A DNA stretch of 21,434 nucleotides from UBA877 sp034436335. Its GTDB lineage: Bacteria; Chloroflexota; Anaerolineae; Anaerolineales; Villigracilaceae. The DNA lies in contig DAOTVO010000057.1 of the NCBI GenBank assembly GCA_034436335.1, positions 1-21,434 on the forward strand, in the 5' to 3' direction. Each line of letters opens with the position of its first letter. Positions within the stretch are counted from its first letter, which is position 1. The translations under genes and the position numbers were made by a program. Below are positions 13,431 to 21,434 of the stretch, in pieces. A model generated the notes under the pieces. That model saw only the letters and a program-made list of their open reading frames with translations. It did no database searches and was not told the DNA's origin.

Positions 13431-13443
13431 GATTTTTGTGAGA
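13426..13443 (-). promoter_or_regulatory. 7-4-7 direct-repeat box C, inverted
   Basis: On the plus strand GGTGAGA (13426-13432), TTTT, TGTGAGA (13437-13443). Positions 13427-13443 are the exact reverse complement of 9739-9755. The box overlaps the stop codon of the ATPase-winged-helix gene and precedes the next ATPase gene by about 85 bases. I see no strong sigma-70 hexamers in 13444-13520. Confidence 0.55.
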
Positions 13444-13509
13444 ATTGAGAAAGAACGGCGAAATGCGTCCAAAAGGGGAAATGTGATATGTTGATGTAAC
13501 CAAACCGGC

Positions 13510-13531
13510 AAGGAGAAATTTTTATGTAATG
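13510..13531 (+). promoter_or_regulatory. Ribosome site with ATG-TAA start-stop overlapping the true ATG
   Basis: AAGGAG (13510-13515) is followed after 8 bases by ATG (13524-13526) and directly by TAA (13527-13529), whose last A begins the ATG of the ATPase gene (13529-13531). The Shine-Dalgarno is better spaced for the start-stop ATG (8 bases) than for the gene's ATG (13 bases). Ribosomes may therefore start, stop at once and restart on TAATG, which would lower or tune expression of the ATPase. Confidence 0.55.
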
Positions 13532-14698
13532 GCTACAACCCCGGAAACATCCACCGAGGTAGAGACAAGGCTTTCCAGTCGGGGGTTTGTCTTTGACCCC
13601 TTTGAGCGTCTGGAAGCCTCGAATGACCCCTATATTTCCGGCTATCTGATCGGGCATGACATGTTCAGCGTCGCCTGGGAAACTGCTCCGGCGGCGCTTT
13701 TTGCGCCCCCTGGCGGCGGAAAGACGGCCATGCGCATTTACACGTTGCGCGCCTGTTGGAAAAACGAGGGCCAGCGTCGCAAATTCCCGATTTCATATGA
13801 TTTGCCGTTCTTTGCTCATCTAGCCGGTTTGACCTCTTTGGAGGCGCACCAGACGGCCATCGCTGCGGCCGCGGCCACGGATTTGTTGCTGGCATGCGCC
13901 TATCGGCCTGCCCTGTACCGTTCACTGACCGTCCCGCGCCGTTTGACTTTGTTATCGCTGCTGCGGGCGGCTTTGCCTGTCAATTTGGAATATGCGCTTA
14001 GCCTTCTTGCAGAAAGCGGCGATGCCCAACAACTCTCTGAGTATTTAGACCGTACCTATTGTCTTCCGGATCCGCCTGGCCGAGAAGCGGTTTTCGAGTT
14101 GTGCCGGTTAATGCTTCGCGACTTGGAAGACGCATCGGGTGACCTTTGGTCTGGCCCGGCCCAGTTTGAGGCGCTCTTGGCCTTCCTGCGCGAAGACTTG
14201 AATTTTGAGTCTGTTCTCCTTCTCCTGGATGGAGTGGACGGCGGGGGGCTTGCGCCGGGAGATGTGCAGATGCAGTTTGATGTGATTGCGCCGCTCCTAA
14301 ATCAATCTCCCGAATGGTCGAAAAGCAACCTGTTCCTGAAAGCGTTTCTGCCGTTTGAACTGCAAACTTATGTTGCCGGACAAGCCCCCGACTTTTATCG
14401 CCAATCCCTGCGGGCCGAGATTCGTTGGGACGTGCCTAAACTGGCCGAAATTTTGCGCCGGCGCGTCTATGTGGCCAGCCAGGGACGCTTCGGCAGTTTG
14501 GACGCCCTCAGCAGCCCGGCCTTGCGGGACGTGGAGACGCTGATCGCATCGCGCGCCCGTCCACTGCCGCGAGAGGCGATTGCGCTGGCCGGCATGGCGT
14601 TCGAGAATTATCTCGAGCGTGGGGGAGAATATCTCGAACCCGAAGACATTTCAAAAGCCGAACAACAATATTCACAAAGAAGTATATTCCCCGATTAA
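13529..14698 (+). CDS. P-loop ATPase, paralogous to the preceding one, without the DNA-binding domain
   Basis: 389 residues. The N-terminus FVFDPFERLEASNDPYISGY followed by LFAPPGGGKTAMR resembles the preceding gene's LDLFDTLRAEDESAWLGQVF ... VFGEEGSGKTALR. Walker A is APPGGGKT (59-66) and Walker B VLLLLDGVD (229-237). The lid segment starts at Trp300 (RWDVPKLAEILRRRV) and runs to FENYLERGGEYLEPEDI, again matching the two upstream proteins. There is no membrane segment and no winged helix at the end. It is likely a soluble NTPase that forms hetero-oligomers with its neighbours (inferred from co-transcription and shared architecture). The gap to the next gene is 12 bases. The start is unusual because of the overlapping ATG-TAA pair. 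Confidence 0.8.
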   Translation: MATTPETSTEVETRLSSRGFVFDPFERLEASNDPYISGYLIGHDMFSVAWETAPAALFAPPGGGKTAMRIYTLRACWKNEGQRRKFPISYDLPFFAHLAGLTSLEAHQTAIAAAAATDLLLACAYRPALYRSLTVPRRLTLLSLLRAALPVNLEYALSLLAESGDAQQLSEYLDRTYCLPDPPGREAVFELCRLMLRDLEDASGDLWSGPAQFEALLAFLREDLNFESVLLLLDGVDGGGLAPGDVQMQFDVIAPLLNQSPEWSKSNLFLKAFLPFELQTYVAGQAPDFYRQSLRAEIRWDVPKLAEILRRRVYVASQGRFGSLDALSSPALRDVETLIASRARPLPREAIALAGMAFENYLERGGEYLEPEDISKAEQQYSQRSIFPD

Positions 14699-14710
14699 CG
14701 GGAGGGCATC

Positions 14711-15913
14711 ATGATTACTCTTCAACCCTATTCTAAAGATATTTTTATTCATCGTTCTGAAGTGGATTTGATCCAGGGGAAATTCAAGCAATTTATTGAG
14801 TCAGGGGGAAGAGAAAGGCCTCCCAAAGCCATCTTATTTCGCGGGGAACGCGGTTTCGGAAAAACGTGGTTGTGTTTTCATCTTCACCGAACTGTTTTGC
14901 CTGCTATTTCATCGAGTATCACTTCGTTGTATATTGCGCTTTTTCCCCTTCCAAAGGAGTATCAGGACGATTTGAAGGACCGGGAACGGGTCATTCCTGA
15001 AACGCCCCACCCGGAAGAGACCTGTAAAAGCCTGATGATCTGGGCTTGTGAGCAATTGGAGATTCCCTATCCCAATGACCCGACCCTGCTCGAGTTGCGG
15101 CGGGCGCTGGTCGGCGGCGTGGAAGCGAAATTTACAGGAGCCCATGCCCTGGTCTTGATCCTTGATTCGGTCTTTGAGGCCGATTGGGAGTTGCTGGAAA
15201 CGGTCGAAGAAAACATGCTTGCCCCGCTGGCCGAACTGCCCAATGTCTTTTTTATCATGACCGGGCGCGGCCGGCCCTATCCCTGGATTTCGCCTAGCCT
15301 GCGGATGGGGATGAAAGAAGAAATGCTCAAAGATTTTCCCATTGATGAATTGACCAAAGGAAATCGTCAGGTTGCTGAATTGAGCGGCGGCAGCCCGCTG
15401 GTGGGCTATGCCTTGATGCAGACCGATGACCCCGTCCGCGCTCTGGATGAGGTGGCCGAGTACCTGCTCGAGGTGATTCCGCCCTCGCTGGAGCGCCGCC
15501 GCTTGCGGGATGCCTTCGAGGCCTTCTGCGTGCTGGAGGAGTTCCGCGAGGGGGAGATGGAAGTGATGCTCCAAGCCTATTACGAAGCCAAGAAACAGCC
15601 TTTGCCGCCTTACCCCATCCGTGAAGTGCGCGATGACTTGCTCAAGACCTTCCTCTTCCGCTGGGAAGGCGGCGGTTTTCGCGTGGATGCTGCGCTCAAG
15701 AATGTCTTACAGAATTACCTGAAACATCACCAGCCTGAGTTATGGCGGCACCTGAATTGCGCCGCTTATAAGATTTATCTTTCCTATGCAGAGAAATATA
15801 GCCAGTATCAAAAAGAATATGAAGAACTGGCTGCACCCCATAAGGCCGTTTTGGAGGCCGCCGGGACATTAGCCGAATGTGAACAGACCCGAGTTACCGC
15901 TCAACCTGCTTGA
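14711..15913 (+). CDS. AAA/NB-ARC-like ATPase
   Basis: 400 residues; ATG 14711 follows GGAGG (14701-14705). Walker A GERGFGKT (45-52), Walker B LVLILDSVFEAD (147-158) and a sensor-like strand NVFFIMTGRGRP (178-189) are intact. A GG-P element, LSGGSPLVGYAL, follows, as in STAND/NB-ARC NTPases. The C-terminal half (about 255-360) is helical with a winged-helix look (RRLRDAFEAFCVLEEF... DDLLKTFLFRWEGGGFRVD) and ends with LKHHQPELWRHLN, a type seen just before TPR tails in related proteins. Here the tail is absent. It could act as a short STAND-type switch or as a partner of the longer ATPases downstream. It ends 10 bases before the next gene's ATG. Confidence 0.8.
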   Translation: MITLQPYSKDIFIHRSEVDLIQGKFKQFIESGGRERPPKAILFRGERGFGKTWLCFHLHRTVLPAISSSITSLYIALFPLPKEYQDDLKDRERVIPETPHPEETCKSLMIWACEQLEIPYPNDPTLLELRRALVGGVEAKFTGAHALVLILDSVFEADWELLETVEENMLAPLAELPNVFFIMTGRGRPYPWISPSLRMGMKEEMLKDFPIDELTKGNRQVAELSGGSPLVGYALMQTDDPVRALDEVAEYLLEVIPPSLERRRLRDAFEAFCVLEEFREGEMEVMLQAYYEAKKQPLPPYPIREVRDDLLKTFLFRWEGGGFRVDAALKNVLQNYLKHHQPELWRHLNCAAYKIYLSYAEKYSQYQKEYEELAAPHKAVLEAAGTLAECEQTRVTAQPA

Positions 15914-15923
15914 GGAGGAGACC

Positions 15924-18900
15924 ATGATCACCGAAACCATGACCGGCGCTTTTGCCACGACCGAACTGGTGGGACGTGAAAGCGAACTCAAAACCATCCT
16001 TGAACGCATTCAGGACCAGTCCAAAACCCGCCCTTGTATCATCTTTCTTGAAGGCTCAGGCGGGATTGGCAAGACGCGCCTGCTGCTTGAGATGATCCAG
16101 AGATGCAAGGACAGGCCAAGCGTTAAAGTCAGCGACCCCTTGATGGATGCTTACCACTTGCGGGTACATACGCCAATCCAATTTGTGCAAGATGTCTATC
16201 AAAGCCTGACGCCCCTGGATGATTCTTTCCGCAAGTATGAACGGGATGCCCGCGTTTTGGGCAACATCCGTCTCTCTGGCGAGGCAGTGCAGGTGGAAGA
16301 GCAGGTACAGGCGGCTCTCGATTCTTTCATTGAAGGTCTGAAGTCATTTGTGGAGAACAAGAAGCAACGCGTAGTTGTTCTGCTCGATACGCTGGAGCGT
16401 TTTGCCTATGGGACGGGCATCCCGGAGGTGCCTCAGGCTGCCGAAACTTGGACCTGGTTGACCGATCACTTGAAAGACTTGTCCAATGTCATCCTTGTTG
16501 TTGCTGGCCGGGAGGAAGCGCGGCCCTTGCTTGAAGGCTTGGATGCCTCAATTGAAATCCTGCCGATTACTCTGGATGCTTTTTCTCTTGAAGAAGCGCG
16601 GGCCTACTTTCAGGCCGCGGCGGCTACGGCGCGCCGCAACAGTGCAGAGCGCGTTGCCAAAAGCCTTGAATCTTTGAGGCCCCAAGAGATTGAACAAGCA
16701 CACGCGTTGAGCGGCGGTCGGCCGATTCTGCTGGCTTTGGCGGCCGATTATGTCGCCAGCGGCGGCTTGCTTCAATCGCTTTTTGATGCCGCTCGCGCTG
16801 CGAAAGACAAAACCCCGCAGGAATGCTTCAAGGACGAAATCTTGAAACGCTTGTTAGGGCTGGAGCGTCTGGGAGAGATCCTTCGGTATATGGCGCTCAC
16901 CCCCAAAGGGTTGGATGCCGACCTTTTGCGCATTATCCTGGACTCGCACCGCAGACGTCTCGATATAGCCGAGGCGCATCTGCGCGAGATTGAACAGTTT
17001 TCTTTTGTAAAGCACCGCTACGATCCCAGAGAGCAGACCAAAACTTACTTTTTGCACGATGAAGTGTATGACATGCTCAAAGAGGCAGCCTTTATCGCCC
17101 GACCTGAAGCCGGACAAGATGAGAAGAACGACATTTACAAGAAAGTTATCGAGCATTATGAGGAATGCTTCAAAACTGTGCGGCGTGACTTGGGCAAATT
17201 GTATATGCAGATTCAAGCCGGCGGCGAGCAGAACATTGACTGGAACGAACTGGAAGCGCTTCTTTCCCAGCGTTCAGAGAGTTTGCTTTCTTTGCTTTAC
17301 TACCGCCTGCGCCAGGATCCGCCCAAGGGCTACCGCCGTTGGATACGCTATGATCATGAAGCCGTCATCGGCGGCGACCTGGAGTTTGCTTTGCAATTGC
17401 AATTGGAACTGAGCGCCTATCTGCGCGAGTTGGCGGCCGGTAAAGAGGTTCGAGACCAAGATTGGGACGACGATTTGGTGCGCTGGTCGCTGCGTCTGGC
17501 TCCGGTCAAGCGCGCCTGGGCGATGGGGAAAAAGGATGAAATACTGGGGGAAGTTCAAAAAATTGAGGCCATCTATCCCCAAGATTTGCAGGACCCACTC
17601 AAGAAGGCGATGCTGCTGATCTGGAAAGCCTATGCGTTGGCCGATTCAAAGCCGGTGGAGGTTAGTGTAGAAGCCGGCAATATTCTCAATTCGCTCAAAC
17701 CGATGGCTGAAGCAGAAGACGAGATTCGGACCTGGCTGGCCAAGATGCTGATGGCCTTTGCCCACCGCATTCGCGGCTATGCCTATCGGGTGCAGGAGCA
17801 AATAGACAAGGCGATTGCCGATTACCGTCAGGCGGCTGTATTGTTGCGCGAGGTGGACCTAAAAATCGAAACGGCCACCGTCAATAACGATTTGGGCTAT
17901 GCGCTCATGCTTAAGGGAGACTCCAGCGATGCCCGCTCGCTGGTCGAGAACGCCCTTGGATTGCGGAGTGAGATGGGATTGGGAGCGCAGGTGGCCGCCA
18001 GTGTCAACACATTGGGGATCATTGACACCTACGAGGGACGCTACTCCGAGGCTGTTGAAAATTCTACAAAGTCACTCAATCTTGCTAGAGCAGTCAAAAG
18101 CAAACGTCGCATTGGTTTGGCCTTGATTGCTCTGGCCGAAGTGACCCGCCGGCAGGCTGGATTCTTGACCGGCGAGCCAATAGACAAACGCTTGGATCGA
18201 CTCAACCGCGCCTTTGAACATGCCAAAGAGGCCTTGGCTATCTTTGAAGAGTTGGGCGCGATTGCCCGCCAGGTAGAGGCGCTGATTGAGATGGGCTGCG
18301 CCCGCCGCGATGCCGTTAAATTGATTCGAGAGTCTGGCATATCTACTTATAGCATAGAAAAGTTCATCGAAGAGAGTCAAAAAGCGTTGGAAAAGGCGGC
18401 TAAACTGGCAGTATCACTCGGAGCCGGGCAGGTGCATCACCGCCAGGTAGATGCGCTTGTCAACCTGGCCTGGCTGGGATTCTATGCCGGCGAGTCAGGC
18501 GAAGGCATCCTGGAAGATGCGGAAAAGCAGGCTGAGGAACTTCTCAAGTCCTATGAATTGTCCGAGGGCAGGCCCAAACCGGAAATCTTTGGAAGCGATG
18601 AATATCAACCTCTGTTTTCGACTCAGTTGGGTAAATTGCATGTTCTGAGAGGACATAGAGTATATGCTGCGCATCAAGATGCCTGGCAGGTTCGCCTCGA
18701 CCACCCTACCCAAAAACCAGATGAGAGAAAAATGGAAGAATTTAGGCGGGTATATGCCGATCTGGCGCGGGAATATTTCCTTGGCCTGGAACACAGTGCC
18801 CTCTACAGCCCGGAATACCGTGACTTGCGGATTGCCAAGCAACAAATTTTTGATCACCTCAAAGTTCTGAGGCCTGAAAATCTCAAATTGTTTGTGAAGT

Positions 18901-19016
18901 GCCTGGAAGACTGGGAAATCTATTATGGTATTCCAAAGCCCCAAATGCCAGATTCGGACGAACCCATATCTCAACTGCGGCAGATGCTGGTCAAGCGGGT
19001 GCTGCTGGCAGAGTGA
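15924..19016 (+). CDS. STAND-type ATPase with TPR-like C-terminal half
   Basis: 1030 residues from ATG 15924, preceded by GAGGAGGAG (15912-15920). An in-frame ATG at 15879 lies inside the previous gene and lacks a ribosome site. Walker A GSGGIGKT (44-51), Walker B VVVLLDTLER (150-159), sensor strand LVVAGREE (191-198) and the GxP-type LSGGRPILLAL (262-272) are intact. A winged-helix region follows (about 315-385), closing with YFLHDEVYDML (His378, Asp379). From about 600 the chain is made of TPR-like helix pairs (AIADYRQAAVLLREVD, NNDLGYALMLKGDSSDA, VNTLGIIDTYEGRYSEAVE). This matches MalT/AfsR-like STAND proteins, in which the helical tail senses a ligand and the NTPase switches or oligomerises. 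The ligand is unknown. It is paralogous to the next gene. Confidence 0.87.
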   Translation: MITETMTGAFATTELVGRESELKTILERIQDQSKTRPCIIFLEGSGGIGKTRLLLEMIQRCKDRPSVKVSDPLMDAYHLRVHTPIQFVQDVYQSLTPLDDSFRKYERDARVLGNIRLSGEAVQVEEQVQAALDSFIEGLKSFVENKKQRVVVLLDTLERFAYGTGIPEVPQAAETWTWLTDHLKDLSNVILVVAGREEARPLLEGLDASIEILPITLDAFSLEEARAYFQAAAATARRNSAERVAKSLESLRPQEIEQAHALSGGRPILLALAADYVASGGLLQSLFDAARAAKDKTPQECFKDEILKRLLGLERLGEILRYMALTPKGLDADLLRIILDSHRRRLDIAEAHLREIEQFSFVKHRYDPREQTKTYFLHDEVYDMLKEAAFIARPEAGQDEKNDIYKKVIEHYEECFKTVRRDLGKLYMQIQAGGEQNIDWNELEALLSQRSESLLSLLYYRLRQDPPKGYRRWIRYDHEAVIGGDLEFALQLQLELSAYLRELAAGKEVRDQDWDDDLVRWSLRLAPVKRAWAMGKKDEILGEVQKIEAIYPQDLQDPLKKAMLLIWKAYALADSKPVEVSVEAGNILNSLKPMAEAEDEIRTWLAKMLMAFAHRIRGYAYRVQEQIDKAIADYRQAAVLLREVDLKIETATVNNDLGYALMLKGDSSDARSLVENALGLRSEMGLGAQVAASVNTLGIIDTYEGRYSEAVENSTKSLNLARAVKSKRRIGLALIALAEVTRRQAGFLTGEPIDKRLDRLNRAFEHAKEALAIFEELGAIARQVEALIEMGCARRDAVKLIRESGISTYSIEKFIEESQKALEKAAKLAVSLGAGQVHHRQVDALVNLAWLGFYAGESGEGILEDAEKQAEELLKSYELSEGRPKPEIFGSDEYQPLFSTQLGKLHVLRGHRVYAAHQDAWQVRLDHPTQKPDERKMEEFRRVYADLAREYFLGLEHSALYSPEYRDLRIAKQQIFDHLKVLRPENLKLFVKCLEDWEIYYGIPKPQMPDSDEPISQLRQMLVKRVLLAE

Positions 19017-19106
19017 TACCTGGTTGAAGAAGTCTGTGCGAATGGCTAGCGCGTTGTCGGGAGAAGCATTCCTCAACACCGACCATATAGAGGGCATAGG
19101 AGAGAA

Positions 19107-21434
19107 ATGTTTCCACAAGAATTGTCGAGTGATTTAATCCAGTGGGCGATCGAATGGGGAGTGAAGTATGTGGTTGAAAATTCTCCCCGCTGGGTCAGGG
19201 AAATAAGAAGACACTGGCCGTCTGATTGGCAAGCAGATTATGCTGTAGCGCATCCTGGTTTGCGTGTACATCGTACCGGTTTGGTCAATCGGGAAAGGGA
19301 GTGCAGGGCAATTCGAGATGCTATTTTAGATGCGCAACATTCGCGCCTTCTTTTCTTTTTCGGTCCACGCGGTGTGGGGAAAACGCGCCTGCTGGAAGAA
19401 ACCCGCCTTATCGTCAAATCTTTGCCGATGCATCTTGACTTACGTTGGGGAGGAATTATTGACCTGTATCATGTGGACCAGCACAGCATCCCGGCTTTGC
19501 AGTATGCTATCGTCTCTGCTCTTGACCCACAAGGCCGTTTTTTTGCTGGTTTCCGCGAGGCCTTGAAAAAATTTAAGCAGCATCAAGAGCAGGGCTTCTA
19601 TGAAGAATTAAAAACAGACCGTTCCAGGCTGCAGGCTGCTTTTGATGAAGAATATCGTTCCTTTACTCGTGAATTTCGTCCCATTATCGCCTTTGATACG
19701 CTTGAACGCATCCATGATGATGTTGACCTGTTCCACCAACTAACAGGTCGGGAATCTGCCTCAGTCAGCCGCTGGTTGTTTAATTTCTGCCTGACGGCGC
19801 CAAATTCGGTTTTCTTGTTTGCCGGTCGTTTTCCGTTGCTGGAAATGGCGGTCTCTTCGTTGCCAGGACAGAATAGGCTTGAAGCGATTCCGGTGGATGG
19901 TTTTGTCCGGCCAGACGCTTTTGCTCTGTTGACCTCTTTTTTGAAAAAGCAGCCTGCCTTGAGACGCGCCTTGCTCCAAGACCCTGTTCGGGAGCAATTG
20001 TGGCGGTTGACGAATGGCAGGCCGGTCGAATTGGCGTTGGCGGTCGAGTTGATTTCCAGAGGCAGTATTCTTGCAAGTCAAATCAATCCTGGTGAACAGG
20101 AACAAATTAATCCTAAAACGTTGGTCAGCCTCTTTTTTGAGCGAGAAAACCCGGTCGGCAAACCGGTGTTTTTCCTCGGTCTGGCGCGTAAGGGTCTAAC
20201 AGCCGATTTGCTTCATTACCTTGAGCCTTCCTGGTCTCTCGAAGAATGCCGCCAAAAACTGGATGCGCTGCGTCGGTTGAGCGTGGTCAAGACGCGCCCT
20301 GGCAGGGAGGAACTCTTTTTGCATGACGCTTTGTATGATCTCTTTGACCGGTATGTCGCTCAAGAGAACGACTTGAAATTCTGGTATTCTTGTTTTCTAG
20401 AATATTATCAGGAACGACAGGCAACCTGCATCGCGAGGCGCCAGGAATGGGAAGAGGCGATTCTGAACTTGTTGTATTATGCGTTGCAATTGGATGCCTG
20501 GCAGGCGTTTCAGACCCAATATTTGCGGCAGAGTGAGCGGGCGATTGCCGGCTACGAAATTGAACTGGATATGCGGCTGCGGGATGAACTGTTTTGGTAT
20601 CTGCAATCCTCCTCAGACCGTTCTGCTTTGCAGTCATCAGATTTCGCCGAAAGCGTCAACCTGGACAGCGCCGTCAGGTGGGTAAAACGCTATATTTTTC
20701 AAGGCGCTCATCAACGGGCTGCTTCTTTGGCTGCAACAATCTTGTCTTTAGGTCCCGCCCCTTATCGCCAGTTGGTTTTCCAATCTTCGACACCGCTTAC
20801 AGAGATTCCATCTGAGGTTTGTGAGCAGGTAAAATCGTTACTGAAAAAGGCAGACCGCTTTTTCTGGGGGCATTTGCTTACTTACTATGGGGATGCTTTG
20901 CTCTATGTAACAGGGGTACCCGAAAAAGAGATTTCTTTGGCGCTGAGCAAGGCGCAGGAATTTTTGCAGACGAGCAATACTCCAGAGAACTTGGATTGGC
21001 TTCGTTCGCGTTTATTGGGGCGCGTGTATGACCGCCTCGGTTACCTGGCGCGTACGTATGGCCATTACGACCTGGCGGTTCAGAATTACCGGCAGGCGAT
21101 TCCCTATTATGAAAAAGCAGATGTCAAAGAAGAACTTGCTACTACCTTGAACAATCAGGCTTTTGTCTTGGGATTGTTGGGACGTATCCAAGAAGCCATG
21201 GAATGCGCCGACAAAGCCTTCGCGTACCGGCAGGAACTTGGACAGCGTTATACACTGGCGCTCAGCCGAAACACGCGCGGCCTGATTTACGCCTTGTTCG
21301 ATTTTGAAAAGGGTCGGCGCGAATGTCAATTGGCGCTGAATGCGTTTGAAGAACTTGAGGCCCCGCGCGGGATTGGTTTAGCACGCAATGCTCTGGGGTA
21401 TATCCTGCGCAAACAAGGCTCTAAAAACGCTTCT
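19107..21434 (+). CDS. STAND-type ATPase with TPR repeats, 3' end outside the window
   Basis: ATG 19107 follows AGGAGA (19098-19103). The frame stays open for 776 codons to the window edge. Walker A GPRGVGKT (86-93), Walker B IIAFDTLER (193-201), sensor FLFAGRF (about 236-242) and the GxP-type TNGRPVELALAVE (from 302) are intact. The winged-helix region closes with ELFLHDALYDLFDRY (His406, Asp407), the same 'LHD..YD' signature as the previous gene. TPR units begin near 630 (GYLARTYGHYDLAVQNYRQA, LNNQAFVLGLLGRIQEAMEC, NTRGLIYALFDFEKGRREC) and run off the edge. It has an extra N-terminal helical stretch of about 60 residues with many Trp. It lies 90 bases after its paralogue and is probably in the same transcript. 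It is likely a second sensor ATPase of the same system. Confidence 0.87.
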   Translation, partial: MFPQELSSDLIQWAIEWGVKYVVENSPRWVREIRRHWPSDWQADYAVAHPGLRVHRTGLVNRERECRAIRDAILDAQHSRLLFFFGPRGVGKTRLLEETRLIVKSLPMHLDLRWGGIIDLYHVDQHSIPALQYAIVSALDPQGRFFAGFREALKKFKQHQEQGFYEELKTDRSRLQAAFDEEYRSFTREFRPIIAFDTLERIHDDVDLFHQLTGRESASVSRWLFNFCLTAPNSVFLFAGRFPLLEMAVSSLPGQNRLEAIPVDGFVRPDAFALLTSFLKKQPALRRALLQDPVREQLWRLTNGRPVELALAVELISRGSILASQINPGEQEQINPKTLVSLFFERENPVGKPVFFLGLARKGLTADLLHYLEPSWSLEECRQKLDALRRLSVVKTRPGREELFLHDALYDLFDRYVAQENDLKFWYSCFLEYYQERQATCIARRQEWEEAILNLLYYALQLDAWQAFQTQYLRQSERAIAGYEIELDMRLRDELFWYLQSSSDRSALQSSDFAESVNLDSAVRWVKRYIFQGAHQRAASLAATILSLGPAPYRQLVFQSSTPLTEIPSEVCEQVKSLLKKADRFFWGHLLTYYGDALLYVTGVPEKEISLALSKAQEFLQTSNTPENLDWLRSRLLGRVYDRLGYLARTYGHYDLAVQNYRQAIPYYEKADVKEELATTLNNQAFVLGLLGRIQEAMECADKAFAYRQELGQRYTLALSRNTRGLIYALFDFEKGRRECQLALNAFEELEAPRGIGLARNALGYILRKQGSKNAS

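Noticed and set aside
15879..15923. Upstream ATG for the first STAND ATPase
   Set aside because: It lies inside the preceding gene without a ribosome site; ATG 15924 has GAGGAGGAG just before it and leads straight into the conserved N-terminus.

Overview
The window most resembles a Chloroflexota genome of the Anaerolineae type. This is inferred from moderately high and uneven G+C, from large P-loop NTPase/TPR and repeat-rich regulatory proteins, from N-terminal modules of the 'GDVSGSV' kind, and from intergenic DNA invaded by short tandem and palindromic repeats (CCGTCCA, GTGTAATCT, CGAAGG, GTAGG-type hairpins). No rRNA, tRNA or CRISPR array was recognised.

Left part (1-4690): the 5' end of an IS-type transposase on the minus strand runs off the left edge. 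Next comes a Fic-domain gene whose original reading frame is cut by an in-frame TAA. After it lies a long protein built from 20 helical repeats of about 32-36 residues, whose N-terminal module is in another frame, and then a short orphan N-terminal module that looks degenerate. This part reads as decaying accessory DNA.

Middle part (4690-8770): a tight three-gene unit encodes an alpha/beta hydrolase, an MFS transporter and an MBL-fold hydrolase. The MBL gene has apparently absorbed a 27-bp palindromic repeat in frame. A head-to-head CGAAGG repeat region follows, then a conserved gene usually named quinate 5-dehydrogenase, then a hairpin terminator between converging genes.

Right part (8770-21434): a minus-strand gene for a coiled-coil membrane protein faces a divergent control region (9394-9819). 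That region holds a near-consensus sigma-70 promoter, two 7-4-7 direct-repeat boxes and a 24-bp palindrome. It drives a co-directional run of six large genes that continues past the right edge: (1) a two-TM membrane protein whose C-terminus matches the ATPase 'lid' of its neighbours but which has no Walker A; (2) a P-loop ATPase fused to an OmpR/PhoB-type winged helix; (3) a related P-loop ATPase whose start overlaps an ATG-TAA start-stop codon pair; (4) an AAA/NB-ARC-like ATPase; (5) and (6) two paralogous STAND-type ATPases with TPR tails. A third, inverted 7-4-7 box lies at the end of gene 2, before gene 3. The 11-bp pitch of these boxes is what an OmpR/PhoB-type winged helix would bind, and gene 2 encodes such a domain. 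I infer a self-regulated, membrane-linked relay of several NTPases for signalling or defence. This is the best candidate here for an undescribed system.
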